Positions 25,334 to 38,130 are shown, counted from the first letter of the stretch. The stretch: DNA of 64,000 bases from Litoditis marina (GCA_964036275.1 OZ038433.1:30797485-30861484); one strand, 5' to 3'. Program-made: numbers and translations. Notes: generated by a model from the letters alone, not told the origin.

Positions 25334-26408
25334 AATGTTTTATACTTTTCTGAAATATGAAGAGTTATAACCACAAGTAAAAGACATGTTTCACGAGACT
25401 AAGATGAAAAAAACAACACTCGAATGTTTTGGCGGCTGTCATGGATTCAACATCGGTTCCTTTTAAACGCCTCAGTTGACCAGACAATAATCAAAACTTC
25501 CGAATTAAGCACTGTTATTCGTTTTGTTACGTCAGAGGTCATTGCATTCGTGCATTTCAAATAACATTTTTGCAAATGTTTCGTCAACATTTTATTTTGA
25601 CGACCACATTAATATCCTATTTTGCAAATTTTTGCAAGGAGTTTGGTTCGAAAGAAATAAGTTCGCGGTTTTCCGTAGCCATATCTAAGATGAACATCCA
25701 GAAAGCTCATCATCGCGTTGAACTTCGCGGACATCACAACAATGGGACAATGGGACATTTGATCTGGAGACACACAACAGATTCTTGAAAACCCCACCCT
25801 CTGTAGTTTTAGTAAATCGAGGAATGGTGTGGAAGAGTTGTCCCTTTTGATTCTCTGCTCAACAGTGACGTTTTTGTTCGAGATTAAAAGTTGAATTCAT
25901 TCTTTTTAGCAGAGAATGTTCTTGTTCACGTTTATCTGTTTGTCCTATGAAAAATCACTATACTTCTTCTGATGATACTGAAATACCTTTAGCATACAAT
26001 GATAATGAGAATTCGGATTGAAAACAACCAGTAAAATCATTCAAGTGTGGAGCGCTTGCAAAATCTGAGCAAGTTGTCTGCGATAATGATTGATCAAAAT
26101 AATACTATCGTGAACAATCTGAAATATTTACAACGCGGAAAAGTGATGTTCCAAACATATTTGATAGCAACACTTGCACCAATGTCAACTGATATTCAGA
26201 AATCGCATAACTTTTGGAAAATAAAATGAATAACAACGTTTAAATTTAGAAGCTCGGATTACTGTTTGGTCCACTAGACCATTTAAAAGGAGCCCAATTG
26301 AACAAGCTGACATCCACCGATGCATTTGATTGTTTCTTCATATAAGTCTCGCGAAATATCTAACTGTGATTTTTACCTGTTTTTATTTCAGAAAAGTATA
26401 AAATCGTT
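25334..26408. other. Divergent promoter region of the two TIL genes
   Basis: Spacer of the inverted duplication. The first 15 bases upstream of both ATGs are conserved (TTTCAGAAAAGTATAAAA type), containing an acceptor-like TTTCAG 12-14 bases before the ATG, consistent with trans-splicing. A direct repeat unit lies at 25893-26010. Confidence 0.5.
25893..26010 (+). repeat. Direct repeat unit 1 (partner 26543-26660)
   Basis: Both units share TTCATTCTTTTTAGCAGAG, then CGTTTATCTG/CGTTCATCTG, TGTCCTAT, CACTATACTT and ACCTTTAGCATACA. Unit 2 is inside intron 1 of the right TIL copy and absent from the left copy intron. Confidence 0.7.
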
Positions 26409-28941
26409 ATGAATAACAAATCACTCGGCTACATTTTTGTGGTGAGATATTATTTTTCTTCAGATATATCGTTTTTTTTGTTCGAGACAATAGAAGTATG
26501 GTCACTCAGGCTACTGTCCCTGTCTTGGAATTACATTTTGTTCTCAATTCATTCTTTTTAGCAGAGCATATTCTCGTTTACGTTCATCTGATTGTCCTAT
26601 CAAAACATCACTATACTTTTTCCGATAATAGTGACATACCTTTAGCATACAGAATTTGGTACCAAACAATTGAGCCAGTGCAAAATGAACGCCTCTCGAA
26701 ACTTTCATAGGTGCCAAAAAGGTATTTTTGAACCATATAATTCAAATATCGTTGAGATTTACGTAATTTTCCAGGCCTATCTGTTTCTATTTGCCATCTC
26801 TGATGTGAGAGCAGATGAGGAAGGAGATCCCAGTGGACTTTCCGAAGACGGAAGCGGAGACGGTTCCGGAATAGAACCGGAAGGATCCGGAACGGACGAT
26901 CCTTGCGACGGATTCCAATGCGCCAACGAAACTGATGTGTGAGTACGTACCAAAGTAGGGAATGATACGGGAAAACCATTGTTCGCAGCTCTACCTCGAT
27001 ATGCCTGTACAACAAAATTCAACTTTTCACCGATAAACTAAAGTGAACACAACAATAGATTCTGTGAAACTTGCTTTCAGATGTAAAGTGAAACCACTGT
27101 GTATTGGCAACGACTGTCAGGATGTTCCCGTTTGTGAGGCAGAAGATGGACCAGAGGGAACTTTGGATCAATGTAAGCAGAAAGAGTTTCATAGAAAGAA
27201 GAGACAATAGAATGCATTCAGATTAGAATGAATGTGTTTGTAGTTTATTGCTATAGCTCAATGCAACCATCGATCATGTAATATCGAAGCCACTCGAAAT
27301 ATTCTACAAAATGAATCGAATTTTCCTCGCGACAACGAACACAGCGTTTTTAAACTAATACACGACAAATATTTTTGGGAATCTTTCCAGCTCGTTTCTG
27401 CCGTCTTCGAAACGAAGTATATCGTTACTGTGGAACCAGATGTGAACCCACCTGTGATAATCCATATCCCGTGAGTAAAGTTCTCACCATTTCCACTGAG
27501 ACCTCGGCAACGTGCCAAGACAATTTCCAGGCGGCATTCGCCATTTCTAAAACATTTTCTAAAATACTGAATGTTTTTTTTATTGGCACATAAGCTATTG
27601 CTCCAGTACGTGCGTGAAAATTATTTTCATTGAACTTGTTTTTTCTATGAAGTATATTCATTTGAAGGTTTATTGGCACGCTGTCAAAGTCTTAGTTGGA
27701 ATGTAACAAACTATACAGGGAACATTTTTCAATCCAGTGGTAGTTTGGTCTCAGAGAACAACAGTCTTTTCTTAAAGGAACCGGAATAAATAGGGATCAA
27801 ACTACAGACATGAGATTGAGACGATCTTTTCTTGAGCGGTACTCGTGTTTTTTTTATTTATAAAAAAGACAAATTAAGGCGTATGACCAAAGTAAACAGT
27901 TTTTCATGGTGTATTCTTAAGTTTCAATGTTCTGCGCACGTTTCACGTGACTATTATTAACGGGTCTCTTAGCTTCTCCGCACTCATGGAACTTTTTTCC
28001 AATCTAAGAGATTTCGTGTTAGTGTGGTCCTACACGCATTGGTGTTTCGTAATTTATAATCGACTACGTCATCATGCCTCTTTCATGTTTAATATACAAC
28101 AAAAGGTGGTTACTATACGAATTGAATATGGCGTATTAGAGATAAATCACCTATAATTTTTGTCCAAATGAAGTTACATAATCATTCCATTACAGAAATG
28201 TTGGGGTTGTTGGTGGTTCAGATGTCAATGCAGAAAGGGATACGTGAGAGACAGATTTGGATACTGTATTCGACTCTATAAATGCCCCAAAAGTCAGTTG
28301 CGATTTGAAAAAAGAGCGAATTCAGGTCTTGATGGGCGATAGATAGCCCAATACATCTGAGCGCAATCGATACACATCATTTGCACGATGATGGCCTCTT
28401 GAAACAAAACATGATGGACCTCATACAAATGTTTCGTAGTTAATACGCTTTCTGTTCGTTGGGTTTGTTTCAATAATATCATACACAAACGATAGATGAA
28501 GACAACTCATTATTTTAGATTGTGGTTGGAATGAAGAACGCAAACGTTGTGGAACATCGTGCGAACCAACTTGCAGAAATCCTCACCCGGTCAGTGGTAC
28601 ATTGTTTAATAGTCATGCTAACTTACATTATGGGAGTCCAATTTCACATGTTTCAACATAAAAGTGAAAAGTCGATAACATGTTTTCCCAGTTATTTTCC
28701 ACTTCACGAGATTGAACATCTTTGATACCAATAACACTAATTCAACCAAAGAAAATTCTACGACAGGAGTTCAGAAGGAGAGGAAATACAAAAAAATCTC
28801 CATTTCTTGGAAAAAATCAATATTTGTCCGTTTCAGCCCTTCTGTAGACCCTGTCTTTACAATGTCTGTCAATGTAAATATGGCTACGTCCGCGACCGCC
28901 GTGGAAATTGCATTCCCAAATGGTGGTGTCGTCGCGGATGA
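26409..28941 (+). CDS. Secreted TIL-domain protease-inhibitor-like protein, right copy
   Basis: Seven exons: 26409-26441, 26775-26938, 27081-27172, 27391-27470, 28196-28292, 28519-28589, 28837-28941 (213 aa). Architecture: signal peptide (MNNKSLGYIFV|AYLFLFAISDV), acidic linker with repeated GDGSG/PEGSG, a short Cys-containing segment (C.GFQC...VCKVKPLC), TIL module 1 (from FCRLRNEVYRYCGTRCEPTC) and TIL module 2 (from NCGWNEERKRCGTSCEPTC) ending CIPKWWCRRG. Ten cysteines are visible in each module. Modules 1 and 2 share an intron at the same place, so they arose by exon-pair duplication. The predicted product is extracellular. Intron 4 carries a MITE-1 and a MITE-2. It is head to head with its near-identical partner. 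Poly(A) signal 29082-29087. Confidence 0.87.
26543..26660 (+). repeat. Direct repeat unit 2, in right TIL intron 1
   Basis: Homologous to 25893-26010 in the spacer. Its presence lengthens this intron relative to the left copy. Confidence 0.65.
27480..27715. mobile_element. MITE-1 copy in right TIL intron 4
   Basis: Left end CCACTGAGACCTCGGCAACG, right end GGCACGCTGTCAAAGTCTTA followed by GGAATG...AACTATA, the inverse of the left flank. It is absent from the equivalent intron of the left gene copy, so it inserted (or was lost) after the duplication. Confidence 0.75.
27742..27807. repeat. MITE-2 copy in right TIL intron 4
   Basis: GGTAGTTTGGTCTCAG at the left and AGGGATCAAACTACAG at the right are inverted ends. 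It is orthologous to 24195-24272 in the left copy, so insertion predates the duplication. Confidence 0.65.
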
Positions 28942-30325
28942 ACACACGTCCGAAGAAAATCGATACGTATATTTTACGTTTGACTCCATATTCAGCATTA
29001 TTTAACCAACTTTGTACAACTTGTTTGGGTTTGGGTGTTGTGGGTCTGGTTATTCAATTGTGCTTCAATAGACAAATGCTGAATAAATTTTGAATTGATT
29101 TGTGGAACTCAATTGAACAAAGAACGTTTTGAAGCAGAAAGTTACATCTCGGGAACAATGATTGGTGATTCGTTATGTTTGATTAGGCACCAAGTGTCCA
29201 ATATCACTCTTTTGTTTCATTCAAATACGGCTGATAATTTCATCTCTTGATTATTGCACTTTTGAGCGATATAATCCGTAAAGAAACTCTTTGTTGTTGA
29301 TAATATCAATGGTGTCTGAAACACACATGATATTATCATCACAGTTGTTTAAAGTACTTCCATTCAATTAGTTCTATGAGATGCATCTCTTGATCTATTA
29401 GTTTTCAGTCAATGGAGGAGGGATTTCAGTACGTTGAACGGAACATCCAAACGGGCAAGGGTTCTGCTAGCGGGCAACTGAATAACCAATACAGCTTTTC
29501 AAATACTGGTGAGATCCCAAGGACTAGGTTTGCTACGTGAAGATGTGTTTAGGTTGAATGAGACTTCTTAATTCAATTAACACTTCAAAAAACATTCAGC
29601 TCAACAAATCACATTCAATCTTCCTAGCAACTAACGCCAACTGATGAGCAGTATGACAAGACTTTGTTCACTAATCACACTCTACAGCATTTAATGTCAT
29701 GAAATTATCTGAACTTTTGAGAGAAAAGAAGTGGAGAACAAGATCTGTTTATTTTACAGTTGGTAATGTTCTTGTACATCAATGAAATCATTTTGATCAT
29801 GAAATGTCAGATCACGTGCTCAACAAAATACTGATGCTGCAATGAAACAGAACCACCAGTTCATTCTTCAAAAAGAAAATACAACAACAAATCAGAACAG
29901 ACTATGCCGAAAATACAATACATGCATTGGAACAACATACATATAAAAATATTTTCTCGTCTTCACAAAAGGTTAAAAAAAAACTATGAACGTCTATGTG
30001 TGTGTGCTCTGCAAAGTTCCACGTGGAACTTTGAAGAACAGGGGTAACTTTAACTTTTTTTAAGCTTGTTTTTGTTTCAAACGGTTCAAAGCGCTGAAAC
30101 AAAGTGATCTTGAATATGATATGAGTTTATGAATATGAGTCCATCTCGAGCGGTGTTTACAGAATCTCTATGTGTTATCGTCGACGAGCTTTGGAATTTC
30201 GGCGAGCTTTGAAAAAAAATTGTTCAAACCACAAAAAAACAGTTTACACAAAACTTGACTCATTTTCTGCACTTATGTTCAAACGACAAGATTTTTTTTC
30301 TGAACATTTTCAGTTAACGGAATAG
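28942..30325. other. Intergenic, no gene supported
   Basis: Converging 3' ends of the right TIL gene and the Str-like receptor. A 41-codon ORF at 29413 (MEEGFQYVERN...) after a TTTTCAG has no recognised motif. Nothing else seen. Confidence 0.4.
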
Positions 30326-33306
30326 TTAACGGTTCCCTGGTATCTTGGCGTTGTACATTTTGGTGAGATCGGCGTTATAACTGACTGTTGCTGTTTTTCC
30401 TTGAATTTTTCTGTGGATAAACACCTTGTACTCCTTGATGAAGGACATTTTCACAATTGGGTTCAGAAGGGGGAAAACGGAGAAACAGACTCCGATCAGC
30501 GTGGAAATGACGTTATTTGTGGTGAGGGAAAAGGACGTGAAGCAGACGACCAAAAGAATCGGGGTGAGCAGCGAAACTATAGGAAGTGCACACTGGAAAG
30601 TTGGTCGATCAGAAAAGTTTGGGCTCAAAATTCTACAAATCTTACACTGCATAACGAATAACAAGTTTTAAGTAGTTTGTCACCAATTGCGGACGAATTG
30701 TCTGCAGAGGTAAATAATTGATATACGTGACCAGCTAAATTTTTCTTAGGTCTTGCGACACATCAGGTTCCAGTTGAATCATACAGTCTATCTTTGTTGG
30801 AAAAATAGTCGAGTAACGATACCATATACCTAAAATCTCATTTATACTCAGGTCCTCGGAGAGAATGAGCTCACCACTTATAATTGTCATCAAAACGACT
30901 ATCATGTTACGGCTTATTATTCTCAAGTGGGCGACGACTTTTGAAAGGCTAGATTTGTGATAATTAGTGATTCAAGAACGGAAAAAGGTTTATACAACCA
31001 GTTCTGTCAACGTAGTACGAGTTACATTTTCAATAGATGACAAAAACCCCAATTCTATGAAAAACCAAAACAATATATTGGTTAGTCATGTATCATCTCA
31101 TTCGTAGCAGTTCTTACCTGTCCAAGGAGGAGATGAAGAGTTTGAAGATGTAGGTCATGACCTGCTTCGCAACCATCAATTTTCAGTTTTATGTACTGCA
31201 AAATTTGCCGAGAGCAGTAGATCATGATGTAGAAGATGCCAAAGGTCACAGCAGCCAGTTGAGAAATCATCGCCAGGTTTTTGGGATCGTGTATCAGAAG
31301 CTAAAAAAAATTAAAATTTTTGTAGCACCTCAATGTACAACTGTCTTCAATGGAATGTTTATGACACGTCTACGGATTTGCATTTCTGTCTACCCATTTC
31401 GTGAGTAATGCAGTAACTCCATTTTTCAGATTGGGTAACCGTTCGGTAGATTGAGGTGAACCTGTTTTTATGGAAGAAAAGCTAATGAAAAGCTGACTCA
31501 CCGATTTGCTCGTTCCCATATAGCCCGCACTGGTTATGTTCTCTATCTCAAAATCCTTTCGAGCAGATTCCGAAAACATTCTCTCGAACTCTTCATTCTG
31601 TTGAAACACGTAGTGACAAGTGAAGACCCAGTCAGCCGCCACAGCAAAATTTACGAGAAATTGGAGAAGGACCCACTTTGGAGAGTGGTACTTCGGAATG
31701 AGATGAACTCTGAACGAAATAACTTGAATCGCCAGAATGACACTTTCGCTGGTACTGCGACGTGTTCTTCCCGGGCACTAAAACCTAGTTAAAGGGACCG
31801 TACCTCTTTAATTTGATGATTTGAGTTATCAGTGGACACATGGGGACGAAAAGTGGACAAAAAGTCAGAATTAGTGAAAACTCCGCAACTTGGGTCGTTT
31901 TTGAGTAAATTTGAATACGGCCACAACGCGAAAGCCACAGCACGTACCTATTTTCATTGATTCGCGCACAAATTGTCCGCAAAACGACCGTGAAACGTAT
32001 CATAAATTCAATCAAGTAACAACTGACATATTTGAAAGTGTTTCAGTTATCTAGACCTCTTTTTGGTTTGATCAGGATTGAAGTTGTGTGTATTAAAACC
32101 GAATTCATCGTTTGACCAAAAGTTTTGCAATACAGTAACTCTTAAGATAGTTTGGCTCATAAAAGGCTTGGTTCTCGACTGATTTCCATTTTCCTTTTTT
32201 GTGTAATAGTAAGGGACCATCAGTACACTATCAAAGCAGTTTCTTAAGACTTCATGTTTTTTAATCGATCCAAATTATAGAGAAACGGTCCCTTTAAGAG
32301 TTCGGCAAACTGTTTTGAAATCGCTCTATTTCACTGCCTGGGATTAGCCTCTAACATGAAGGGGACAAATTAGTTTTCACCGTGGCATAATACAACGAAG
32401 CGTTGGTCTGTGCGCTGTCTTAAAACAGATCCTGCTGTTTTTGAGTCGCAATTTGAAAACACTGTTGTTTGTGCAGAAACCTACAAATCGGACACAAACA
32501 AGAAGATCAAAAGACCTCAACTTTGAAATAATTTACGGTTTGTACCTTGAACTCACCTGCACATGTGAATGAACTTGTAGATGAAACAGTTGAGAATCAG
32601 CAACGAAACTACGATCAGAAGACCACAGAATCCTAGAACTCCATATCGACCCCAGTGACTGTCACCAAGCACTCCGGCCGCCAGAATCGCCATGCTTCCG
32701 TTGTTTGTGACCCACGTCTGAAATCGGAATAAATGCTTCAAAAACAACAGGCACCGTTGCGAAGCTGTGAGGTTAACCTGATCGAGAACCTGATCACATT
32801 CTGGTCCGCCAACTTCCTCTGTATAATCATAGTGTAGGTGACCTCAATTTGGACCAGGCGCTGACCAGAAAGTTCAACTCAAAAGTGACCCTTTCATCAA
32901 TGAAGCCGCAGACAGGCTATGATAATCAACGTCTAATAAGTGCACTCTTTCGGCGAAGCCCCACAAAAGTGGCTTGCTAATTGGCTGAGAATAATCTGGC
33001 TGAGGCGATACAAAAGGGTGTTTCTCCTAACTGAACACTTGATTTTCCTGTCAAATTGGTAAATGAAGATTTCTTAAACTAAGAGTTGATCACCGCCTGA
33101 ACTGTGTTTTATGCCCGACTGTGACCTACCGGTAAAACGAGAACGTAGGTGGCGGCATAGACGATGTCGATGACAATGAAACCGAACAGAAACCGCCGGA
33201 AGGTACCGAGGGTCTTGGCCGGACACCAACATAGCACAACAAGGAAGATAAGGTTGAGAACGATGGATAGGGCGGCGACAACCCACCACACAACCCGCAT
33301 CCACAT
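30326..33306 (-). CDS. Serpentine chemoreceptor, Str-superfamily (paralog 1)
   Basis: Five exons on the minus strand: 33130-33306, 32557-32717, 31502-31709, 31118-31300, 30326-30592 (331 aa). The ATG sits 7 bases after CTTCCAG, a likely trans-splice site. Helices: VVWWVVAALSIVLNLIFLVV; FLFGFIVIDIVYAATYVLVL; a third region (MAILAAGVLG); GVLGFCGLLIVVSLLILNCF; FLVNFAVAADWVFTCHYVF; AVTFGIFYIMIYCSRQIL; the cytosolic phrase LHLQTLHLLLGQ; then two C-terminal helices and FPLLNPIVKMSFIKEYK. The LQTL..L motif and the closing NPI...F.KEYK are typical of the Str superfamily (str/srj/srd/srh), which includes the diacetyl receptor ODR-10. The subfamily is unresolved. Intron 1 contains a MITE-3 relative. 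It matches the gene at 39372 exon by exon. Confidence 0.83.
32860..32990 (+). repeat. MITE-3-like fragment in Str-like intron 1
   Basis: GAAGCCGCAGACAGGCTATG and TGCACTCTTTCGGCGAAGCC, then GGCTTGCTAATTGGCTGAGA, parallel the copies at 38131 and 63461. Confidence 0.55.
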
Positions 33307-34785
33307 AATTTTTCTGGAAGCAGGGAACACAGTCCAGTCGTGGGAAAGTCCACAAACAACATTTGAAAAGACTTTCAATTCATAATGAGCGTGTTAGTAA
33401 CTCTTTTATTATACATTCAAAATACCTTTCGGTCATATTGATTCTAAAACAAATGATTGCGTTCGACCGACACATTGAATTGTTATTATCAGCGGTTTGA
33501 GTTTCATCAGAGGCGCGCATTTGAATTCACTCTTACTTTCCAAATGTAAATTTGAGAATGTGATCAAAACCTATTGTAGTTTGATCTCCAAACACGCCTT
33601 CATTGTCGATTGAATTTGATCGGAAAGCAGTGGGGTCAAATTAAAAACACAACGACATAAGGCAACATATACCGTACATCTGCTTTGGGAAGAGCGGGCG
33701 ATAAATACAGCTTGATAGTCTTTTGCACTACGAGTTGGTTTTAACATGAGCATGCTAATAAATGTTAAAAAGTGCAAATTGTAGGTTCTGTATATTTGAA
33801 ATTGTAGGTTGAGTGGTCTGTAACTGATAAAGGTTCACTAGTTTTAGTTGTGCTAATGAATGATAATCTGACCGTGGCGTCCTATTTAAGTAGGTTGAAT
33901 GGAAACATTCGAAACGATGTTCAACAGAAGAACAATAGTTTTGCCCCCGTTAGCACTGTTCAAGACAATAAAGAACATAGCTTCATCTCTGTTAATTGAA
34001 AAACTCTACATGCATTACATGAAATTATCAACAAAACATGTAATTCACTCGGAGTACATCCGAATTATGGAACATCTATTATTTTCAGTCAAACTAATGG
34101 ATTACTCTAACTACAATAGCGCTCTAGCCTCTGACGTGCACGGTTTCCTTGATTGGAGAGCACTTATAGTATTTTCAACTGAACGTCACGTAGGCTACGT
34201 GGAACTCTGAAGGCCAAAATAAGACATTTGGAGCATTTTCCGAAAAAAAACCGTTGCGACCTAAAATACCGCATCAAAAAATCTTCACGTGTTTGACGTG
34301 TTCGCAACTGAATTATTAAAATTTATAAATCCTATTTGAAATATAAAATATAACATCCCACTTATATCTTATTGAAAATTCACTGTGAAAACATCGCAAC
34401 TCACATGTATTCGACGCTCAGAAACTTGTCATAAATACTTGTAACCTTCTTTGCTATTAATAAATGGCCGAAAGATTTGGTCTTCAATAGACTATGTAAA
34501 ACCATTCATAAAACTCCTTTCATTGTTTATAAATATAAGATCTCTATCTCTGATTTTGTAAGATTGATTGATCACCTTGCAATAGTAAGACGCTCCAATC
34601 TAAATATTGTGCATCATCAGACTTGTCCGATATTTTTTTCTGAAATGTCCAATTCTTCTAATTCTTGTGTCGCTCTCATTTGTAGCGCAGATAAAACTAC
34701 CGAATATTTGTATGTTTCGAAATCCTCTGCCACAATTAATTTCCTTTCAGAACATTATAACACACGTTTTCGCAGTTGAAAACAG

Positions 34786-35345
34786 TGTGAAAAAATGTGC
34801 CCAAGAAATTGTAGCGTGAAACAATGTGCCCAAAAAATTGTAGTGTGAAAAATGGTGACCAAAAAATTGAAGTGTAAAAAATTGTGCCCAAAGAATGGAA
34901 GTGTGAAAAATTGTGACACATTTGTTTCTCTAAAGAGAGGTACTTTGCACTTCGTATGTCTCTCGCGCGAAAGTGCTGTGATACTCTTTGACACAGCTCT
35001 CAATGATCCGTATCTTGTTATGGTTTCAAATCCTGCGGATCTGTCTCGGCTGTTCTTTCTCTGCGTCTCTTTCTCTAATAGGGCGATGCTCTCGATGCGC
35101 GCTCGTTTCTCTGCGTCTCATTGCTCTAATCGCCAATACTAGATACGGCGCAGTCAGGAGGGTATGGAAGGAAACATTAGTATCGCGCGAGTGGTTCAGT
35201 AATAACCTCTCTCGCTGGAACATGTACAATGTTTGGAAAAGTGAAAAATTGAGGCACAATAATTGTAGGTGTGAAAAATTGTGCCCAAAAAATTAAAGTG
35301 TAAAAAATTGTGCTCAAAAAATTGAAATGTGAAAAATTGTGACAC
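34786..35345 (+). repeat. Minisatellite, two blocks of ~27-bp GTGAAAAATTGTGCCC units
   Basis: Units such as GTGAAAAATTGTGCCCAAAA and AATTGAAGTGTAAAAAATTG recur at 34786-34920 and again at 35235-35345. Between them is a non-repetitive segment of about 310 bp. Confidence 0.8.
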
Positions 35346-35610
35346 AATTTTTTGAGAGATTTGTGAAAACTGCAATTTTTTGTGACACACTTTTTTTCAA
35401 TTTCCTGAATCGGGACACAGCGATTCGATCGTTTGGTTTCCAGCTTAAACTTCAAATAAATGGGGACTACCCGATGTCCAATCAGAAATAATTCAAAAAA
35501 GTGATAACTCTTCGATGGTTAAAAGTCTCATCCTAAAAATTTCATGAAATCACTAGGATTTCCTGATTTCCGAAACCATTTAGAATTGAGCGTCTTATAT
35601 GTATAGTACT

Positions 35611-35690
35611 GTACGCTCTTTCTATACGTGTTGTCACTGCATACGTAAGAGTAAGATTTCTATACGTGTTGTCACTGCATACGTAAGATT
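35611..35690 (+). repeat. Tandem duplication, ~31-bp unit x2
   Basis: TTCTATACGTGTTGTCACTG followed by CATACGTAAGA occurs twice with a short spacer. Confidence 0.85.
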
Positions 35691-36349
35691 TTTCATCTGA
35701 CGACAATAGTTGTCGGACATAATTTGCTCATTCTTTCATAGATAGTTTCTAGTAGTTTACTGAGCACAGGCTCATAGCTAACTTGATAATTTTACTAGAT
35801 TTAACTAAGGTTGGGTCATCTACTGATGAGAACCGCCCAATCAGCATATGGATTGTTGAATGTTCGAAATGCCAAGGTGACTGAGATTCGCAACAGGCAA
35901 ACTCTTTATTTTTCATTCATAGGTACTGGACTCCATTTGGACTATTCGTTTTAATTTTCACCATTTTGCCTAATTTTTGAATTATAATTACAGAACAGCA
36001 AACACAAAAAAATGTCATCACTGTCCAGTAGTTATCAAGATGTTATTCCTCGAACCTTCTAAATCAACATGTTTCTATCTAATTTTCGTATTGAGCCACG
36101 GAATACTTGTGTTCTTTGTTTTATTGAAACTTTGTAGTTGACTAACACCTTTGTTTAGAGATAAACCATAGTACTAACGGATAAAGGATTATTGAGAAAA
36201 AAACATATTTAGATAGGAATTACATTTATGTTGTTTTGCGTAGTTGTCTTATTTTCAGTTGGCATGTTGCCAAGTTTGACCGGAAGCCGTTTGTAACAAT
36301 ATTCAATAGGCTGTACTGCTTCTCAATGTATATGTTGAGTTTTTCTATA

Positions 36350-36585
36350 GTCGGCACTCCTACTGAGACCTCGGCAACGTGCCAACAACATTTCATGCGG
36401 ATTTCCCCCACGGTAATGTTTTCCAAAACACTAAAACTTTTTCTGCGCGGCAGCTAACCTTCGTTACATTACGTAGGTGGAAATGTTTTTCATAAAACCA
36501 GTTTTTTCTATGAAATATATTCATTCCAAAATTCAATGGCACGCTGCCAAAGTCTAAGTGGGAATGAGACGAACTATAACTCCCG
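36350..36585. mobile_element. MITE-1 copy
   Basis: CTACTGAGACCTCGGCAACG at the left, GGCACGCTGCCAAAGTCTAA then GGGAATGAGACGAACTATA at the right, in inverted relation. A further end-like fragment (GGCATGTTGCCAAG) lies at 36260. Confidence 0.75.
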
Positions 36586-36969
36586 CCCATCGGCGAATTA
36601 GTGCGGTACAAGAGAGGCGCAGGGTGGGATCTGGGGTGTCTACATTTATACCATATGAACGCACGAGCCAAAGATGAACAACATCTTTGCACAATGATCT
36701 GTTCTTGATATGTGAATTGGTTATCATAATCAAGTCTATACGGGAAGTACTTGGCGCAGCATAGATATATGTCGCACTGTCTCTGATTCCTGTGCGTGTT
36801 GGACAACAAATCTTGATGAATGGCGTTGGTTACTCAACTAATAGGTTTGGCTGGGTAATAAAAAAACTTTCGTTTTAAACACTTCGTTTCGGTGGAATTT
36901 TGTTTTGTAGAATCTAACATTTCAGTTAGAACACGAAATTAACTGTGGTTGACGCCTATAGTTGAGCTG

Positions 36970-37014
36970 GTGACTAGTGAATGAGCAACGATCAGGCTCA
37001 TTCACTAGTCAAAC
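36970..37014. repeat. Perfect short hairpin, 16-bp arms
   Basis: TGACTAGTGAATGAGC is followed, after 9 bases, by GCTCATTCACTAGTCA, its exact reverse complement. Confidence 0.9.
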
Positions 37015-37751
37015 ACACGTCGAAACCCCGTATATCGACCAAGATTCAGGCTTCAGAGATTATACTTGTCGGGTTCAGTTTACGTGCATATGACCGAAAT
37101 TTTCTCTCGGTGACATCACTGTACATATTACTGAGACCATGAAGAAAAACGTCACTGTAGTACTTATAGAAAAATAACGAGCACTTTGGAAATAAGGGGT
37201 GTTTCAATACTTGGGTCTTAGTTCAAGCCGCTTGGTACAGATGACGAGCCACACTTGACTGAAAGAAGGGATCAATCTACAAAAGGTAATATATATCGAT
37301 ACACTTTCTTACCAAAGTGGGTATCCTCAACACGCTTCTTCGAACGCAGTGACGAATGACAAGCCGTAATTTGCAATTGCAAAAAATTCGAAGTCCACAC
37401 TAACAATTTCTATATTCATTCGGGTAGAAATCTGAAAAAACTGTGAGATAGGATCAAGTTTTTTTCTCTAGGTTCCAAAGAAACTAATGAATGGACAAGC
37501 ACTTTAAGTAAATTTTCTTCACAAGAAAGCAATACATGTTGTAAAAAAACGAGTGTAGACAGAGCGCTGATCAACTTTCTAGACAACTATATGCCGAATG
37601 GAATAGGGAATAAGTTAGTCCAGGAACGTCCAGAGGGAATTTAAAATATTTGATCTCACCATTGTACATGATCATTGCAATGCTTCGGGTATTTGAAGAA
37701 TTTGTCCTCATTGAACTTGATTATACTGTCTGCAGACAAATGAGTCAATAG

Positions 37752-37925
37752 TGCGTGCCTAATTTATAAAACATCCGCCTCATGTGAGACTCGAACCAGA
37801 ACCGAAAGTTTGGAAGGCGCGGATACTTCACTAACTGGGCTCACGGCAACGCTGAGGACGAATCGTGTATATGTGTACTTACGCAGCACAAGGTGAGATA
37901 TACAGTATACCCCGCTTTTTTCAAG
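37752..37925 (-). mobile_element. tRNA-derived SINE, copy 3
   Basis: On the minus strand: head GGGGTATACTGTATATCTCA, then a tRNA-like part with A-box-like TGAGCCCAGTTAGTG and B box GGTTCGAGTCT. It is close in its tail to the decayed copy at 10065. Confidence 0.75.
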
Positions 37926-38130
37926 CAACAACTATATTTAAACTCCAGTCGCTTGCATTGGGTTCAAAGGCCGTGAGAAAAGATACCCAGTTTCTATTTT
38001 CTGACCCGCGTCTCGTGAAAGTTTGAAGCATCTATTTTTCGAACCGTTTTGTCTTTGAACTGTTTCGACTCAACGCGATTTCGTAAAACACAGAGCACGT
38101 TCGGAGATGGATCTCAGAACGATTTGGCCA

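Larger units (their letters stand above)
23060..29105. repeat. Large inverted gene duplication
   Basis: Arms of about 2.3 kb (23060-25345, minus sense) and 2.7 kb (26390-29105, plus sense) are homologous through exons, introns and the 3' region including the poly(A) signal, with a spacer of about 1 kb. All seven exon lengths (33, 164, 92, 80, 97, 71, 105 bp) are identical between arms. Length differences are confined to introns, chiefly a MITE-1 insertion and a 100-bp segment in the right arm. Confidence 0.9.

Noticed and set aside
29413..29541. Short ORF after a TTTTCAG acceptor-like site
   Set aside because: Only 41 codons, no partner exon and no recognised family.
33899..34210. 103-codon plus-strand ORF
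   Set aside because: No motif, no linked exon, AT-rich composition; could not be supported as a gene.
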